From contig JAGWIK010000021.1 in the NCBI GenBank assembly GCA_028866275.1, positions 1 through 32,249 on the forward strand: a stretch of 32,249 nt of DNA. Direction: 5' to 3'. Below, one piece after another: positions 1-7,927 of this stretch. The position numbers and the translations under genes were made by a program. The DNA is from Alphaproteobacteria bacterium. Its GTDB lineage: Bacteria; Pseudomonadota; Alphaproteobacteria; UBA9219. The notes under the pieces were generated by a model. It searched no databases and was not told where the DNA came from. It worked only from the letters and a program-made list of their open reading frames with translations. The first letter of the stretch is position 1. Each line of letters starts with the position of its first letter.

Positions 1-60
1 CCCCCCCAGCGGGGAGGGTTAGGGAGGGGGGCGGCGAAGCCGCTGCCGCCGCGTCATCAA

Positions 61-438
61 TCATTTGCCGTCCTTTATATAGTCGTCCAGCAACGCGTCG
101 GCGGCCTTGCACCTATCCGTCGTCGTCTGGCGTTTCATCATCGCGTCGGCGGCTTTTTCATCCGCGCGCGCTTCCTCGCGCGCCGCTGCTATTTGATTTC
201 TCGCCGCTTCCTCGCGCAGCTGCGCCGTGCGTTCGATTTTTGCCACCGCGTCATTCTGCCGCGCCACGGCGGCGGCGAAATCGTCGTTGGCGGCGTGGCA
301 TGCCGTGCCGTCGGCGCGCGCGTCGGCCAGCAAGGCATGCAAATGCGCGTTGGCCAGATATAAATAAACCGCCGCAACGACAATCACGAACGCGATTGCC
401 AAACCGATGCCCATCATCATCTTACCGACCGGATTCAT
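61..438 (-). CDS. Spanin-like (Rz-type) membrane protein
   Basis: A 125-aa protein with one N-terminal membrane helix (about residues 8-29), then a long Ala/Arg/Glu-rich segment (about 45-105) that should form a coiled coil. This is the architecture of inner-membrane spanins (Rz), which span the periplasm and help disrupt the outer membrane at lysis. It is the last gene of the lysis cassette, after the endolysin and two small membrane proteins, and its start overlaps the end of the preceding gene by 17 bases. No lipobox-containing outer-membrane partner was found inside or beside it. The spanin role is inferred from architecture and position, not from a recognised signature. Confidence 0.6.
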   Translation of the reverse strand: MNPVGKMMMGIGLAIAFVIVVAAVYLYLANAHLHALLADARADGTACHAANDDFAAAVARQNDAVAKIERTAQLREEAARNQIAAAREEARADEKAADAMMKRQTTTDRCKAADALLDDYIKDGK

Positions 439-676
439 CGTCGCCTCCCGCCTGCATTCTGCGTTGCATGCCCTGGCCCCATGACGCCGCGCCGCCGCCC
501 GCCAATAAATAACCCAACCCCTGCCCGTAAGGATCGGGGTCGAACAATTGCTTCATCACCACGGTGCGGTACACCGACAATATGACGAACGTCACCACGC
601 CCAGACACAGCAACACCAGATGCGCCTCGACCCCGCTGTCGCGGGAATCGACCATGCGCGCGATAAATTTTTTCAT
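422..676 (-). CDS. Small single-TM phage membrane protein, holin candidate
   Basis: An 84-aa protein with one clear hydrophobic helix (about residues 19-40), a charged N-terminus and a hydrophilic Gly/Arg/Asp-rich tail. It starts one base after the stop of the upstream membrane-protein gene and overlaps the spanin-like gene, so it belongs to the lysis cassette. The endolysin has no signal peptide or signal-arrest helix, so the cassette needs a holin; this protein and the one upstream are the candidates. I do not recognise a named holin family. Confidence 0.55.
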   Translation of the reverse strand: MKKFIARMVDSRDSGVEAHLVLLCLGVVTFVILSVYRTVVMKQLFDPDPYGQGLGYLLAGGGAASWGQGMQRRMQAGGDDESGR

Positions 677-677
677 G

Positions 678-1010
678 TTACGGCCCCATGAAATGAATGA
701 TATCGCGTACGCTTTTGCCGTTCATGAACAGGGCCGCGATAACCAGAAAAATCGCCCATCCTGTAACGCGCCCGGCGGTCGCGGCCACCGTCATCCACGC
801 CGTGCGTTTCATCACGCGCAGGGCGCGCAGCAAATCGCGAATGTCGCGAATGTCGGCGGCCGCGCCTTCGTCGCCCAACCCGATGGCGGCCAACGCGTCG
901 GCCGCGCCCTGCTGCGCCACGGCGCGCAGATAATCGGCCTGCCGTTCCACGGGCAAAGCGCAAAAATTCACGCCGCGCTGCGCCGCCAGCATTTTGGTCA
1001 GCACATCCAT
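678..1010 (-). CDS. DUF6127-like small membrane protein of the lysis cassette
   Basis: A 110-aa protein from the ATG at 1010. A further in-frame start lies upstream, but it would overlap most of the end of the endolysin gene, so 1010 is preferred (one base after the endolysin stop). The N-terminal half is helical and soluble. The middle has acidic and Arg-rich stretches (DEGAAADIRDIRDLLRALR), followed by one membrane helix near the C-terminus (about residues 71-92). The layout 'DEGA..DI.(D/E)LR.LL' plus a C-terminal helix recalls DUF6127, a small family in alphaproteobacterial prophages and GTA-like clusters. A holin or lysis accessory role is inferred from position only. Confidence 0.55.
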   Translation of the reverse strand: MDVLTKMLAAQRGVNFCALPVERQADYLRAVAQQGAADALAAIGLGDEGAAADIRDIRDLLRALRVMKRTAWMTVAATAGRVTGWAIFLVIAALFMNGKSVRDIIHFMGP

Positions 1011-1011
1011 G

Positions 1012-1494
1012 TCATCCCCTGTTCCACAACCGCGCTTCCGCCGCGCGCCGGCGCGCCAGGCCGCCGAACACTTCGCCATTGGCGCGGTTCCACCGCATCA
1101 ATTGCGCCGGAACCTGTTCGTACCAGCCGCGATTGAGCAGTTTTAACAAAGTCGAGGATTCCAGATTGGCGATCCCGACATTGAAGGTAAAACACACCAA
1201 TGCCGAAAATTGGTTGTCCGACAAAGGCACGGCGGCCAATCGCGTCACGGCGCGTTCGAACAAACGCAAATCCTCGTCCAGCAATTGTTCGGCTTCGGCC
1301 GGCGTGATGCGCATGCCCGCGCGCACCGTGCGCGTATGGCCATAGCCGATCGTCCATATTTTTCCGGGGCACAGATAGGGCGTCAGATGCAACCCTTCGA
1401 ACGATTTAATCAGGTCGATGCCGTCGTCGTTGATGCGGCGTGGAAAAACGGTCGCGGCGGTGGGAACGCCGCCCGGCGTTGCGGAAATATCCAT
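1012..1494 (-). CDS. Phage endolysin, GH24 muramidase
   Basis: A lysozyme-fold muramidase that cleaves peptidoglycan glycan strands at lysis. The catalytic pattern Glu-8aa-(Asp/Cys)-5aa-Thr is visible: E33 in SFEGLHLTPY, C42 in LCPGK and T48 in WTIGYGHT. The Cys variant at the second position is known in phage lysozymes. The family's later segments (FNVGIANLESSTLLKLLN and GGLARRRAAEARLW) are present. Of two adjacent ATGs (1497 and 1494), 1494 is chosen because AGGAG sits five bases upstream; a further start at 1536 would overlap the previous gene. There is no signal peptide or N-terminal membrane helix, so export probably depends on a holin. The 160-aa length is normal for the family. Confidence 0.92.
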   Translation of the reverse strand: MDISATPGGVPTAATVFPRRINDDGIDLIKSFEGLHLTPYLCPGKIWTIGYGHTRTVRAGMRITPAEAEQLLDEDLRLFERAVTRLAAVPLSDNQFSALVCFTFNVGIANLESSTLLKLLNRGWYEQVPAQLMRWNRANGEVFGGLARRRAAEARLWNRG

Positions 1495-1508
1495 CATGAC
1501 TCCTGACC

Positions 1509-2102
1509 TTATGCTTTGCTGATGCGCACGCGCCATGTGCCCGACGCCAATGTCACGGCGCTGCCGGTCGAATTGACCAAACGGATAACCGCGCTGTTGG
1601 CGGCGTTGACGTAAGCGGTGGCCTGAACGCCCTGCAGATCATAAGGCGCGGCCACGGCGGCAAAATCGCCCAACGCCGCGCCGGTGACGGTAATCGCCGC
1701 CGACGTCGCGCCGGAAGACGCCGCAATCGCGCCGGGATTCCACGTCGCCGTGCCGTCGATTTTCGGCGTGTCCAGCAAGGCCCAGGCCGAACCGGTATAA
1801 TATAAAAACCGGTTGCCGTTGCGCGTCCACGCCACCCATCCCGCCGCCGGCGTCTTGATCGACCATCCGCCGTAATATCCCGCCACGCAATTGGCATATC
1901 CCGTCCACGCCCCCGTGGGCGACGCGGCGATAATGTAACTGTCGCCGGTGGCGGGCGACGCCGGCGGCGTTGCGATGGTGTAATCGATGACCGACGGTTG
2001 AACCAGAAAATCGATATCGTTCAACGCGGCGTTATGGGTGATTTCCTTTTGCGCCTGCGACGACGCGATATAGCTTAACGCCAGCTTGGGCGATGTTGTC
2101 AT
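1509..2102 (-). CDS. DUF2793 domain tail-associated protein
   Basis: A 197-aa protein whose N-terminus reads LALSYIASSQAQKEITHN, followed by ALNDIDFLVQ. This is the hallmark of DUF2793, common in alphaproteobacterial prophages and placed just after the tail-tip gene. The domain covers roughly residues 1-110, with the typical GDSYIIA, W and GG segments. The C-terminal 85 residues are Ala/Ser/Thr-rich and probably beta-structured. It is likely a virion or tail-fibre-type surface protein; host binding is inferred. It is separated from the tail-tip gene by a 191-bp gap holding a large inverted repeat. Confidence 0.8.
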   Translation of the reverse strand: MTTSPKLALSYIASSQAQKEITHNAALNDIDFLVQPSVIDYTIATPPASPATGDSYIIAASPTGAWTGYANCVAGYYGGWSIKTPAAGWVAWTRNGNRFLYYTGSAWALLDTPKIDGTATWNPGAIAASSGATSAAITVTGAALGDFAAVAAPYDLQGVQATAYVNAANSAVIRLVNSTGSAVTLASGTWRVRISKA

Positions 2103-2146
2103 TTGTGCGGTTCCTTTTGTAAGGGTAATTCCCCCGTTACAGAACC

Positions 2147-2250
2147 GTCATCCCGGGCTTGACCCGGGATCCAGCGGCCAGCGTCTGCTGGTCAAAAAAT
2201 CATGACGCGCGGAAACGCTTTTCTGGATCCCGGGTCAAGCCCGGGATGAC
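2147..2250. repeat. Pair of REP-like palindromes in inverted orientation
   Basis: A 28-bp unit at 2147-2174 is repeated as its exact reverse complement at 2223-2250, with 48 bp between. Each unit is itself a palindrome: ATCCCGGG and its complement around a five-base loop. The unit resembles the palindromes at 15474, 15922 and 17151 but has a longer CCCGGG stem and a TCAAG/CTTGA loop. This is the only non-coding stretch of any size inside the phage operon. It could act as a mRNA-stabilising or attenuating structure between the tail-tip and DUF2793 genes. Confidence 0.85.
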
Positions 2251-2293
2251 GACTCTTTTTTGGGGGGTATCTGGTTTCTTGTTTTCCTGAGAT

Positions 2294-5200
2294 CTACACA
2301 ACCGCCACGCCTGCATGGCCATTGCCGTAACGCGAACTGACCTGATAAATCATGACGGTAAAGCTTGACGGAACAGACGCGCCCCAATCCGCCGTCTGTT
2401 GCGCGGCGGTGTATGTCACGGTCGGCGACGTCAGGCCGGTAAAGGCGCGCATCACGGCGCCGCCATTCATGATATCGGCTTCGTACAGTTCCTGCGGCTC
2501 GTCCAGCGGCACGTCGATATAATCGACCCATTCGGCGTTCAATCGCGCGCGCCGCGCCCATGTCAGGGTCAAATCGCCGGTGGTGCCGAGGCTGCGCGCG
2601 CCTTTGATATTGGCAGGCGACAAAGGACAGATGGTTTGCAGGCCATAGGTAAAAACATTATCGGTGGCCGTGCCCAGATTTTGTCCGGTGGCAACAGCGC
2701 GGAAATCATAGGCTATGTTGCGGTCGGTCAGTCTGGCGGCAATAAAATCCACCGCGCCATTCTGCAACAGCACGAAATCCTCGCCGGCGGCGTGTGATCC
2801 CGTCGCGCTTTCCGTGCCGCGCCGTCCGCGCAGCAGATTGCTTAATTGATAAAGGCCGGGGCCGATCAGCGTAGCGGTCTGGAACTGGATAATCTCGCGG
2901 CCCAGCAGGGCCGCATTGGCGCCGTTGGTCATGTCGATGAAGCCGCAACTCGACAGGCTGCCTTGCGTCACCTGCACCGTCACGCTGTTGGCGTTATCGG
3001 CATAATAACCCGACCCGTCGCCCAGAACAGTGGCCGCAATGCCCGCCGTCGCCGCCAGCTGCAGCGCGCCGATGGCATCGTATGAAACGCCGTCGCTCGA
3101 CCGCATGACCGTCGCGCCGTTCCACCCTGCATGGGCCGTGGCGGTGACGTAAACGCCGGCTTCGTCATCGCTCGACCGCAACAACGGCAAATCCATCATG
3201 TATAAAACCGGCGGGGATGATGTCATGGCCGCGGCGGCCAGATTCCGTCCGCCATCCGCCACCGCCGCGCTGGCCAATGTCGCGGCGTAATTGTAAAAAC
3301 CTTCGACCTGCAACAACCCGCCGCTTTGCGTGACGGACGCGATACGCAGATTATTGCCCGTGCCGAGATCGATGACATCGCCGGGGTCGAGCGCAAGCCA
3401 CGCGCGCGATAATGAAACGCGCACCAAGTCGCGCTCCGCCCACATGGTGTAAAGCCGCGCTTCGGCGACCTGTTTGGCGGTTTCGGCGTCGCAAATAACG
3501 GGCAGGGATATTTTTTGTACCGCGCGCGCCGCCGTCGCGATGCGCCGCGCGCGTTGGCTGTTGACTTCAAAATTGCGGCCGGGATCGATGTAATCGACGT
3601 CGATTTCGCGCGGCAGATCCATTTCCTGCGCGCGTTGCGTCAACAGGCCCGGCGGCTGTGTCTTGCCGTCGAAGGCGGCGCGCCATTCGGCGCTGGCAAC
3701 GGTGGCCACTGCATTGCCGCCGCGCGGCACGGCGACCAACATGCCGTCGCTTTCCACCAGATCGAACGGGGCATAGGCCTGTAACGGTTCGATGGCGCTG
3801 CGCGCGCTCATCGGTTCCGATAAAACATAACCTTGCACTGTGTCGGCATCCAGCGCCGACACATTGTAATCGGCGGCCGCATAACCGGCGCGGTTCAGGA
3901 TGTCGGTGACAATGGCGGCGATGCTGCCGTCGGCGTTGCGTTGCAAAACCGCGCATTGTTCGATGTCGTATGAAAACCCGCCTTCGCCGACGACCAATAA
4001 ACGTCCGGCATCCAACCGCGTCGCGTTGAAATAATTGACGATGGCCGCACCGCCCGAAACCGTGGCGGCGTCCAGCGACAAAGCGAACGACCCGTTGCCA
4101 AGCATGATTTCCGACAAACGGAAATTGCCTTCGTAAACGCTGCGCCCCGCCACGATGATACGGTCGCCATAAAATGCCGGCGCGTTGGCCGTGCCCGTGC
4201 CGTAACTGTTGGTGAAAATTTGCCACGCGCGCGTTATGGTCGCCGCTGTCGCCGTGGGTTCGAACGACATCATGCGCATGTCGGCGACGTTCCCGTAAAA
4301 CAATGTCCATTCGCCGCTGGCGGTGGGGATGAAACAGGCCGACGGGCCGCTGCCTGTCCCTAAGGATAGGCCGGACGCGACGGTATAGACGCCGCCCAAC
4401 GCCACGGCCCCGCCGCGCCACGTCACCAGCCGCGCCTGCAAAGTCAGCGTATTGGCGACGTTGTCAATCCAGACATAGGCCAACAGCCCGTCGGCATAGG
4501 GCGTGAAGGCCGCGCCGTAAAACACCGCCGTTGTCGATGTGCCGCCCCATAATGGTGTGAACCCCAGATCGGTGACGCCGGTTCCGGCGCGCGCGAAAAT
4601 ATGCAGCCCGCGATTGCCGCCGGACGCATCGTCAATCGCGAAATGCAAAGCATCGATCCAGCCGATAGGCTTGATGCTCGACGACCGCGACAGCGCCGCG
4701 CCGTAAACCGCGCCGAATGTCTGCGCCTGCGTGTCGTAAATCGCAAAAAAATGCGACATGCCCGACGCGTTTTGCAGATACAGCGCGATAAACCGCCCGT
4801 CGGGCGACAAGGCCCATGCGCAATCCGACGGCGACGCGGCGGTGAAAGACGCGCTGGCGACGCTGTACAGCAAAGCGGGGGTATCGGTGCCGACATCGAA
4901 CGCCTTGACGGTAAAGGTCACGCTGCTGCCGCTGGCGCTGTATCCGCCGATCAAAACCGTCTGCGCGCCGTCGCCGGACAGAATGACGGGCGCCATCGTG
5001 CCGCTGACCATCCCCATATTCCGTTGCGATAGCTGCGCATCGACATTGCCTTGCAAGACGGGGTTCGCGCTGACGGTGGACGGCGTGATCTCGAATGTCA
5101 GGTTGGGCAGGCGATTGCCAAAAGTCGACAATTGCAGATTGTCGAACACGATATAGGCGATGCCCTGATAGGACGGCACGGAACCCGCGCCGAGGATCGA

Positions 5201-5695
5201 CTGCATGAACGCGTCCGGCGTCTGGCCCGCCGCGCCGGTGTAAATCACCGCGCTGTCGCACAGGCCGGGCGACCACAGGCCGTTTTGGTAAATGATCGTG
5301 CTGTCGGCCCATATGGTGGCGATGCCGCCGATGGGGCCCGCGCAAATGCCGACCGCGCAATGCACGCTGTAGGTATAGGTCGTCGTCGTCACCGCGGAAC
5401 CGCCGCCTTTGCCGACCGAACTGTCATGCTGCGTCTGCATCAAATCGGTCGACCAGATAACATTGCCCGCCACCCGCGCATGGCCGTAAATGACGGGAAT
5501 GCCCGCGCCATAGCGCGAATCCTGCACCGACAGATTTTGCAATTGCGGGCCGGTGACATGCGTGCCCAGCCCCAATTTGCCGTCGACCACGCCGCCGAAT
5601 TGCGCGCCAAGACCCCCCAGCACCGCGCCGCCGATACCGGGCAGCAGGGCGTTGCCGACGGCAGCGCCGGCGGTTTTCAAAATGATGGATGCCAT
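2294..5695 (-). CDS. Phage tail-tip / host-specificity protein (GTA gp15-like) with inserted propeller-like segment
   Basis: An 1133-aa protein. The N-terminus is Gly/Ala-rich and hydrophobic (1-45), then a conserved block (about 50-85; NLSVQDSRYGAGIPVIYG) typical of GTA gp15-type and alphaproteobacterial prophage tail proteins. A Phage-tail_3-type region lies at about 580-800 (around YAPFDLVESDGMLVAVPRGG), and a beta-rich, fibronectin-like C-terminus follows. Residues about 235-575 differ from the usual plan. They carry repeats such as AWALSPDGRFIALYLQ, which read like beta-propeller blades and occupy the place where GTA gp15 has its TIM-barrel domain. It is expected at the tail tip, contacting the host surface. 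It lies 16 bases downstream of the NlpC/P60 gene. Confidence 0.85.
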   Translation of the reverse strand: MASIILKTAGAAVGNALLPGIGGAVLGGLGAQFGGVVDGKLGLGTHVTGPQLQNLSVQDSRYGAGIPVIYGHARVAGNVIWSTDLMQTQHDSSVGKGGGSAVTTTTYTYSVHCAVGICAGPIGGIATIWADSTIIYQNGLWSPGLCDSAVIYTGAAGQTPDAFMQSILGAGSVPSYQGIAYIVFDNLQLSTFGNRLPNLTFEITPSTVSANPVLQGNVDAQLSQRNMGMVSGTMAPVILSGDGAQTVLIGGYSASGSSVTFTVKAFDVGTDTPALLYSVASASFTAASPSDCAWALSPDGRFIALYLQNASGMSHFFAIYDTQAQTFGAVYGAALSRSSSIKPIGWIDALHFAIDDASGGNRGLHIFARAGTGVTDLGFTPLWGGTSTTAVFYGAAFTPYADGLLAYVWIDNVANTLTLQARLVTWRGGAVALGGVYTVASGLSLGTGSGPSACFIPTASGEWTLFYGNVADMRMMSFEPTATAATITRAWQIFTNSYGTGTANAPAFYGDRIIVAGRSVYEGNFRLSEIMLGNGSFALSLDAATVSGGAAIVNYFNATRLDAGRLLVVGEGGFSYDIEQCAVLQRNADGSIAAIVTDILNRAGYAAADYNVSALDADTVQGYVLSEPMSARSAIEPLQAYAPFDLVESDGMLVAVPRGGNAVATVASAEWRAAFDGKTQPPGLLTQRAQEMDLPREIDVDYIDPGRNFEVNSQRARRIATAARAVQKISLPVICDAETAKQVAEARLYTMWAERDLVRVSLSRAWLALDPGDVIDLGTGNNLRIASVTQSGGLLQVEGFYNYAATLASAAVADGGRNLAAAAMTSSPPVLYMMDLPLLRSSDDEAGVYVTATAHAGWNGATVMRSSDGVSYDAIGALQLAATAGIAATVLGDGSGYYADNANSVTVQVTQGSLSSCGFIDMTNGANAALLGREIIQFQTATLIGPGLYQLSNLLRGRRGTESATGSHAAGEDFVLLQNGAVDFIAARLTDRNIAYDFRAVATGQNLGTATDNVFTYGLQTICPLSPANIKGARSLGTTGDLTLTWARRARLNAEWVDYIDVPLDEPQELYEADIMNGGAVMRAFTGLTSPTVTYTAAQQTADWGASVPSSFTVMIYQVSSRYGNGHAGVAVV

Positions 5696-5711
5696 GTCGT
5701 TATCCGTGTCG

Positions 5712-6119
5712 TTATTTGCGGAAACGGTAAATGCCGGTCAGGCGGTGTTGCCAATAAATGCCGATACTGGTTTCGACGACTTTGCCGGCGGGCGCGAAGG
5801 CGTGGATCATCGTGTCCGCCGATGTCGCCAGCGCGACATGCTGCGGCTGGCCGTCGTAACGGAATAACAAAATGTCGCCCGCCATTATCGCGCCCACGGC
5901 TTCCGCGCCGTGCGCGTGCAAAGCCTCCACCAAGCTGAAACCGTCGGGACGGCGGCCGTAATCGTTGCGGTCTTGCACATCCTTGCCCGCCGCGCGCAAT
6001 GCGATAACAACCAAACCGATGCAATCCAGACCCGCGCCGGGCGCGCGGCCCTGATGATGAAAAGGCGTGTTCAGGCAGGCGCGCGCGGCGGCGGTCATGC
6101 GTTCCGTGTCGATCGTCAT
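5712..6119 (-). CDS. NlpC/P60 family tail peptidase (GTA gp14-like)
   Basis: A 135-aa cysteine peptidase of the NlpC/P60 fold, the usual tail-associated cell-wall hydrolase in GTA and lambdoid tails. The catalytic Cys is C33 in the motif GLDCIGLV and the His is in QPQHVAL (H94). The GDILLFRY strand between them is also typical. The chosen ATG at 6119 overlaps the stop of the DUF2163 gene (ATGA), the usual layout for this pair. The reading frame is open upstream to 6506 but that part is antisense-like and has no homology. It probably cleaves peptide bonds in the murein during DNA entry. Confidence 0.88.
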   Translation of the reverse strand: MTIDTERMTAAARACLNTPFHHQGRAPGAGLDCIGLVVIALRAAGKDVQDRNDYGRRPDGFSLVEALHAHGAEAVGAIMAGDILLFRYDGQPQHVALATSADTMIHAFAPAGKVVETSIGIYWQHRLTGIYRFRK

Positions 6120-6958
6120 GTCGGATACTGCAAAATATTGCCCACACCGGGCACATAAGGGAAACCGCCGAAATGCGCGGCGTTGGCGAACGTGTTTTTG
6201 CAGGTGGTAAAACGTTTGTCGCAGCCGGGATAGACGCTGTAGGCATCGCCCGCCTGAACGGCATTCGGCATCGGCAGCCACAGGGTGAAAGTCTGCGTCG
6301 GCAGATCCCAGTTTTTGACTTCCATGCTTTGTCCCGCATTGGCGCCGCTGGCCCATGTCAATTTGCCGTAATTGAACGCGCCGGTCGCCGCCATTTGCGC
6401 GCTGTCGGCGAATGTCGCGCTGTCGGTCGCGGCGGTCACGCTGCCCGTCACGGTTTGCGCGGCGATATCGACGCCGCATCGCGCGTCGCCCAGATCGAAC
6501 CGGCATTCCGGCGTGTAATAATCGCCGACGGGCCGTTGCAATAAATCATGCAGGCCGCGCAATTCGGCGACATAATGGGTGACGGCGCGCGTCACCTGGC
6601 CCAGCCAGCCGCGGCGCAGCTGCACCGCGCCCATGGTCGTATCGGCCCAGTTGCAGGCATAAACATCGACGCGCGCGAAATCGTAGAATCCCGCGGCGAT
6701 GTCGGCGTCGGCGATGTCGGCGCTGTCCAGAATGCCGGTGATGTCGAGATTATCGACCGCCAGCCCGGCGCGGCTTTCGATGGAACTGGGCGTCACCGCG
6801 CCGTCGGCCAGATAGGTGACGTCGTCCAGCGTCATGTCGTTGTCATGCGTGGTAAAGGCCTTGATAACCCCGTCGGCGCGCGTGATTTTGACGAGATAAG
6901 CCAGCGTCGTCAGTTCGCCCGACAGATGGGTTTGCAAAGCGGCGGAAATATTTTTCAT
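6116..6958 (-). CDS. DUF2163 tail hub protein (GTA gp13-like, BR0599 C-terminus)
   Basis: A 280-aa protein. The N-terminal part (about 1-165) matches DUF2163, including LAYLVKITRADG, FTTHDNDM and RRGWLGQVTR. The C-terminal part matches the phage BR0599 domain, ending in PGCDKRFTTCKNTFANA and FGGFPYVPG. Four cysteines are placed as in lambda gpL-type hub proteins: C152 and C161 in ECRFDLGDARCG, and C246 and C253 in GCDKRFTTC. In that family they hold an iron-sulfur cluster, so the same is likely here. It sits at the distal end of the tail tube, between DUF2460 and the NlpC/P60 peptidase. Confidence 0.9.
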   Translation of the reverse strand: MKNISAALQTHLSGELTTLAYLVKITRADGVIKAFTTHDNDMTLDDVTYLADGAVTPSSIESRAGLAVDNLDITGILDSADIADADIAAGFYDFARVDVYACNWADTTMGAVQLRRGWLGQVTRAVTHYVAELRGLHDLLQRPVGDYYTPECRFDLGDARCGVDIAAQTVTGSVTAATDSATFADSAQMAATGAFNYGKLTWASGANAGQSMEVKNWDLPTQTFTLWLPMPNAVQAGDAYSVYPGCDKRFTTCKNTFANAAHFGGFPYVPGVGNILQYPT

Positions 6959-6961
6959 GTT

Positions 6962-7588
6962 TCAGACGCGAATTTCGACAATCGGCACATCGGCCTGATA
7001 GGCGGCATAATTCTCGGCGGACAGCGACAGCACATCGGTATCAAAACGCACCGGCACGTCGAAGGTAAAACCCGCCGTGATGCTTTGCCCCGCGGCGGGC
7101 GCGGTGGCGAAGGTGACAAGCCCGGTCGTCGTGTCGATGCTCCATCCGGTCGTTTGCTGCGCGCCGTCGATGCCGATCATGACGCTGCCTGCCACCGGTT
7201 TGGCGATGGGCCGCGCCAGCGTGACGCCGCCGCTGCTGTAATTCTTGATCAGCTGGAACAGCAATGTCGCGCCGTCGCCGGTGGCGATGGTCTGGTCGGT
7301 GAAAGCGGGCGCTGAGATATTGTCCGCCGCGCTGGAATAATCGCTCCAGTCCTTCAGGCGGAACCCGCGCGCGCGGCCGGCGCGGGCGTGGAAGAAATTC
7401 AATAACGCGGCGGCGTCGGCGGCCGAACGCACCGCGTCGCGCGCGTCATAGGTGCGGCGCGCCTGCGCCCAGTTCTGGTTGCGGCGTTCGTATCCGCTGT
7501 CGATGACGATGATTTCGGTGGAAAAATTCGGCCCGCCGCGCGACCCGAAACCGACGCGCAGGGGGATTTCGATATCGTCGAATGCCAT
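6962..7588 (-). CDS. DUF2460 distal tail protein (GTA gp12-like)
   Basis: A 208-aa protein with the DUF2460 signature. The start (MAFDDIEIPLRVGFGSRGGP) is followed by ERRNQNWAQARRTYDARDAV, a helical region, RARGFRLKDWSDY, and a C-terminal beta region ending VDVPVRFDTD-like (DVPVRFDTDVLSLS). DUF2460 proteins are the distal tail proteins of GTAs and related siphoviruses, linking tube and hub. The start at 7588 overlaps the previous stop (ATGA). The frame is open further upstream, but only antisense-like sequence would be added. Confidence 0.9.
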   Translation of the reverse strand: MAFDDIEIPLRVGFGSRGGPNFSTEIIVIDSGYERRNQNWAQARRTYDARDAVRSAADAAALLNFFHARAGRARGFRLKDWSDYSSAADNISAPAFTDQTIATGDGATLLFQLIKNYSSGGVTLARPIAKPVAGSVMIGIDGAQQTTGWSIDTTTGLVTFATAPAAGQSITAGFTFDVPVRFDTDVLSLSAENYAAYQADVPIVEIRV

Positions 7589-7926
7589 CAGCGTATCCTC
7601 TGGCTTGCGGTCAGGGCGGCATATTGCGCGCCGGCCATTTGCGCCGCGCTGGATAAAAATCCGCCGGCTGCGTCCCTGATCGTGCCCGACGCGCCGCCGC
7701 CGGTGAAAAAATTCACCGTGTCGAACGCGTTCGTCAGCCACGGCGTCGATGTCGTTTTTTTGGTTTTGGCGCGTTTGGCGGCGATGCGCGGGTCTTTGAT
7801 AGCGCGGTTCAACCCGGCGACGCTGTCGCGCAGGGCGCGCGCCTCGCGCAACATCAGGGCGTTTTCGCCGCGCGCCAGTTTCGCGGTCGTCGCGGCCAGC
7901 GCGTCGATGGAACGGGGTGTTTTCAT
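7588..7926 (-). CDS. Unrecognised 112-aa protein in the tape-measure position
   Basis: No family is recognised. The N-terminal 55 residues are helical and Ala/Arg/Lys-rich. A short Lys/Thr linker follows, then a hydrophobic Gly/Ala-rich C-terminal half (about 63-112; VNFFTGGGASGTIRDAAGGF). It lies between the DUF3168 tail terminator and DUF2460, where GTAs and lambdoid phages have the tail tube protein, two chaperones and a tape measure, normally over 1.5 kb in total. It is too short for a usual tape measure. It may be a very reduced tape measure, a remnant left by deletion, or an unrelated tail protein. Its ATG starts one base after the previous stop, so it is very likely translated. Confidence 0.6.
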   Translation of the reverse strand: MKTPRSIDALAATTAKLARGENALMLREARALRDSVAGLNRAIKDPRIAAKRAKTKKTTSTPWLTNAFDTVNFFTGGGASGTIRDAAGGFLSSAAQMAGAQYAALTASQRIR

Positions 7927-7927
7927 G

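Noticed and set aside
189-383. Frame inside the spanin-like gene as an embedded outer-membrane spanin
   Set aside because: It has no signal sequence or clear lipobox and looks like a shadow frame.
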